From CAYORM01 sp964406375 (GTDB lineage Bacteria; Pseudomonadota; Alphaproteobacteria; DSM-16000; Inquilinaceae), in NCBI GenBank assembly GCA_964406375.1, contig CAYORM010000124.1, positions 1 to 5,005 on the forward strand: DNA of 5,005 nucleotides, given 5' to 3'. Under the pieces are notes generated by a model. The model was not told the origin of the DNA, ran no database searches, and saw only the letters and a program-made list of their open reading frames with translations. This document shows, piece after piece, positions 4,660 to 5,005 of this stretch. A program made the translations under genes and the position numbers. The number at the start of each line of letters is the position of its first letter. The first letter of the stretch is position 1.

Positions 4660-4726
4660 TCTTCCACCCCATTCCCATCCATTTGGCCCGGTTTCGCGCC
4701 AGGCCTTGTCATGTCCGGAGGCCGTC
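4660..4726 (+). promoter_or_regulatory. Leader module copy 3 (G-free tract, GCCCGG hairpin, RBS)
   Basis: The sequence from just after the upstream stop to 4684 has no G (25 nt) and opens ATCTTCC, resembling the start of the tract at 1821. A 7-position stem follows: GGCCCGG (4685-4691) with CCAGGCC (4699-4705), one C-A mismatch and a 7-nt loop. GGAGG at 4717-4721 comes 11 nt later and 5 nt before the ATG at 4727. This is the weakest stem of the three GCCCGG leaders, but the order of parts is the same. Confidence 0.4.
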
Positions 4727-5005
4727 ATGGCTGACTATTTCACGCATTTCTCCTGCCTGCTCGATGTGGGCACCCCCGAGAACGCCGCCCGCGCGCTCGA
4801 GCTCTACAATTCGCTGTCCGACGAGAACGCCGCCGAGGACCCGCCCTCGGATGGGTTCATGCTGTCGATCCAGCCCGAGCATGGAGGCACGCATCTGTGG
4901 ATGCGCGATGACGGCACCGGCGATCCCGAGCATGTGATCCGGTTCGTCATGCGCTGCGCCGCCGAGTTCGGCCTGACCGGGCGATGGGGCATGCAATACG
5001 CCAAC
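4727..5005 (+). CDS. Conserved accessory hypothetical protein, 3' partial
   Basis: The open frame runs to the window end, giving the first 93 residues (M-A-D-Y-F-T-H-F-S-C-L-L-D-V-G ... G-R-W-G-M-Q-Y-A-N). GGAGG at 4717-4721 supports the ATG. From memory, similar short proteins occur in alphaproteobacterial plasmid and accessory regions and continue for a few dozen residues beyond this point; I know no assigned function or named domain. Visible features are a helix with T-P-E-N-A-A-R-A-L-E-L-Y (16-27), an acidic loop (D-E-N-A-A-E-D-P-P-S-D), a strand-like F-M-L-S-I-Q-P-E-H-G-G-T-H-L-W-M-R-D-D, and a helix from P-E-H-V-I-R-F-V-M-R-C-A-A-E-F. It has no signal peptide and is probably a soluble cytoplasmic protein. 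Confidence 0.8.
   Translation, partial: MADYFTHFSCLLDVGTPENAARALELYNSLSDENAAEDPPSDGFMLSIQPEHGGTHLWMRDDGTGDPEHVIRFVMRCAAEFGLTGRWGMQYAN

Noticed and set aside
1..5005. tRNA, rRNA, integrase, transposase or att site
   Set aside because: No cloverleaf, rRNA core text or recombinase motif was seen on either strand.

Overview
The window is GC-rich and uses mostly G or C at third codon positions. Its longest reading frame is a large ParB-like protein of a type I know from alphaproteobacterial plasmids and integrative elements (Rhizobiales, Sphingomonadales, Rhodobacterales). All supported genes lie on the plus strand. The genes after the ParB are small accessory genes (DUF6878, DUF6915 and unnamed orphans). 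The best reading is the backbone or cargo of an alphaproteobacterial plasmid or integrative element. Nothing in the window proves mobility: there is no integrase, transposase, att site, relaxase or ParA.

Layout. 1-1785: ParB/Spo0J-family protein, with its N-terminus outside the window. 1794-1820: strong UUCG-capped hairpin. 1886-2365: DUF6878 protein. 2377-2796: DUF6915 protein, 11 nt after the DUF6878 stop and probably translationally coupled to it. 2858-3163: orphan of 101 aa. 3164-3736: about 570 nt without a convincing gene, holding two diverged direct repeats of about 120 bp on either side of a 10-N assembly gap, then a structured leader. 3737-3901: 54-aa acidic microprotein. 3902-4101: 200 nt of dense inverted repeats. 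4102-4659: orphan of 185 aa. 4727-5005: start of another small accessory protein, cut by the window end.

The most notable signal is between the genes. Five of the six starts in the window have a compact 7-8 bp GC hairpin about 8-12 nt upstream of the Shine-Dalgarno sequence. Three of these leaders (before 1886, 2858 and 4727) look like copies of one module: a G-poor pyrimidine-rich tract of 22-25 nt, a hairpin whose 5' arm contains GCCCGG, then the ribosome binding site. The other two (before 3737 and 4102) share a different motif. The only start without a hairpin is the coupled DUF6915 gene. This suggests that cassette-like accessory genes each carry their own leader RNA, possibly for Rho-linked or translational control. 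That function is inferred; the sequence patterns themselves are visible.

How the genes work together is unknown. The ParB-like protein should bind DNA through its helix-turn-helix, and the small, mostly acidic proteins next to it could be element-maintenance or host-interaction factors, but no function can be assigned to them from sequence alone.
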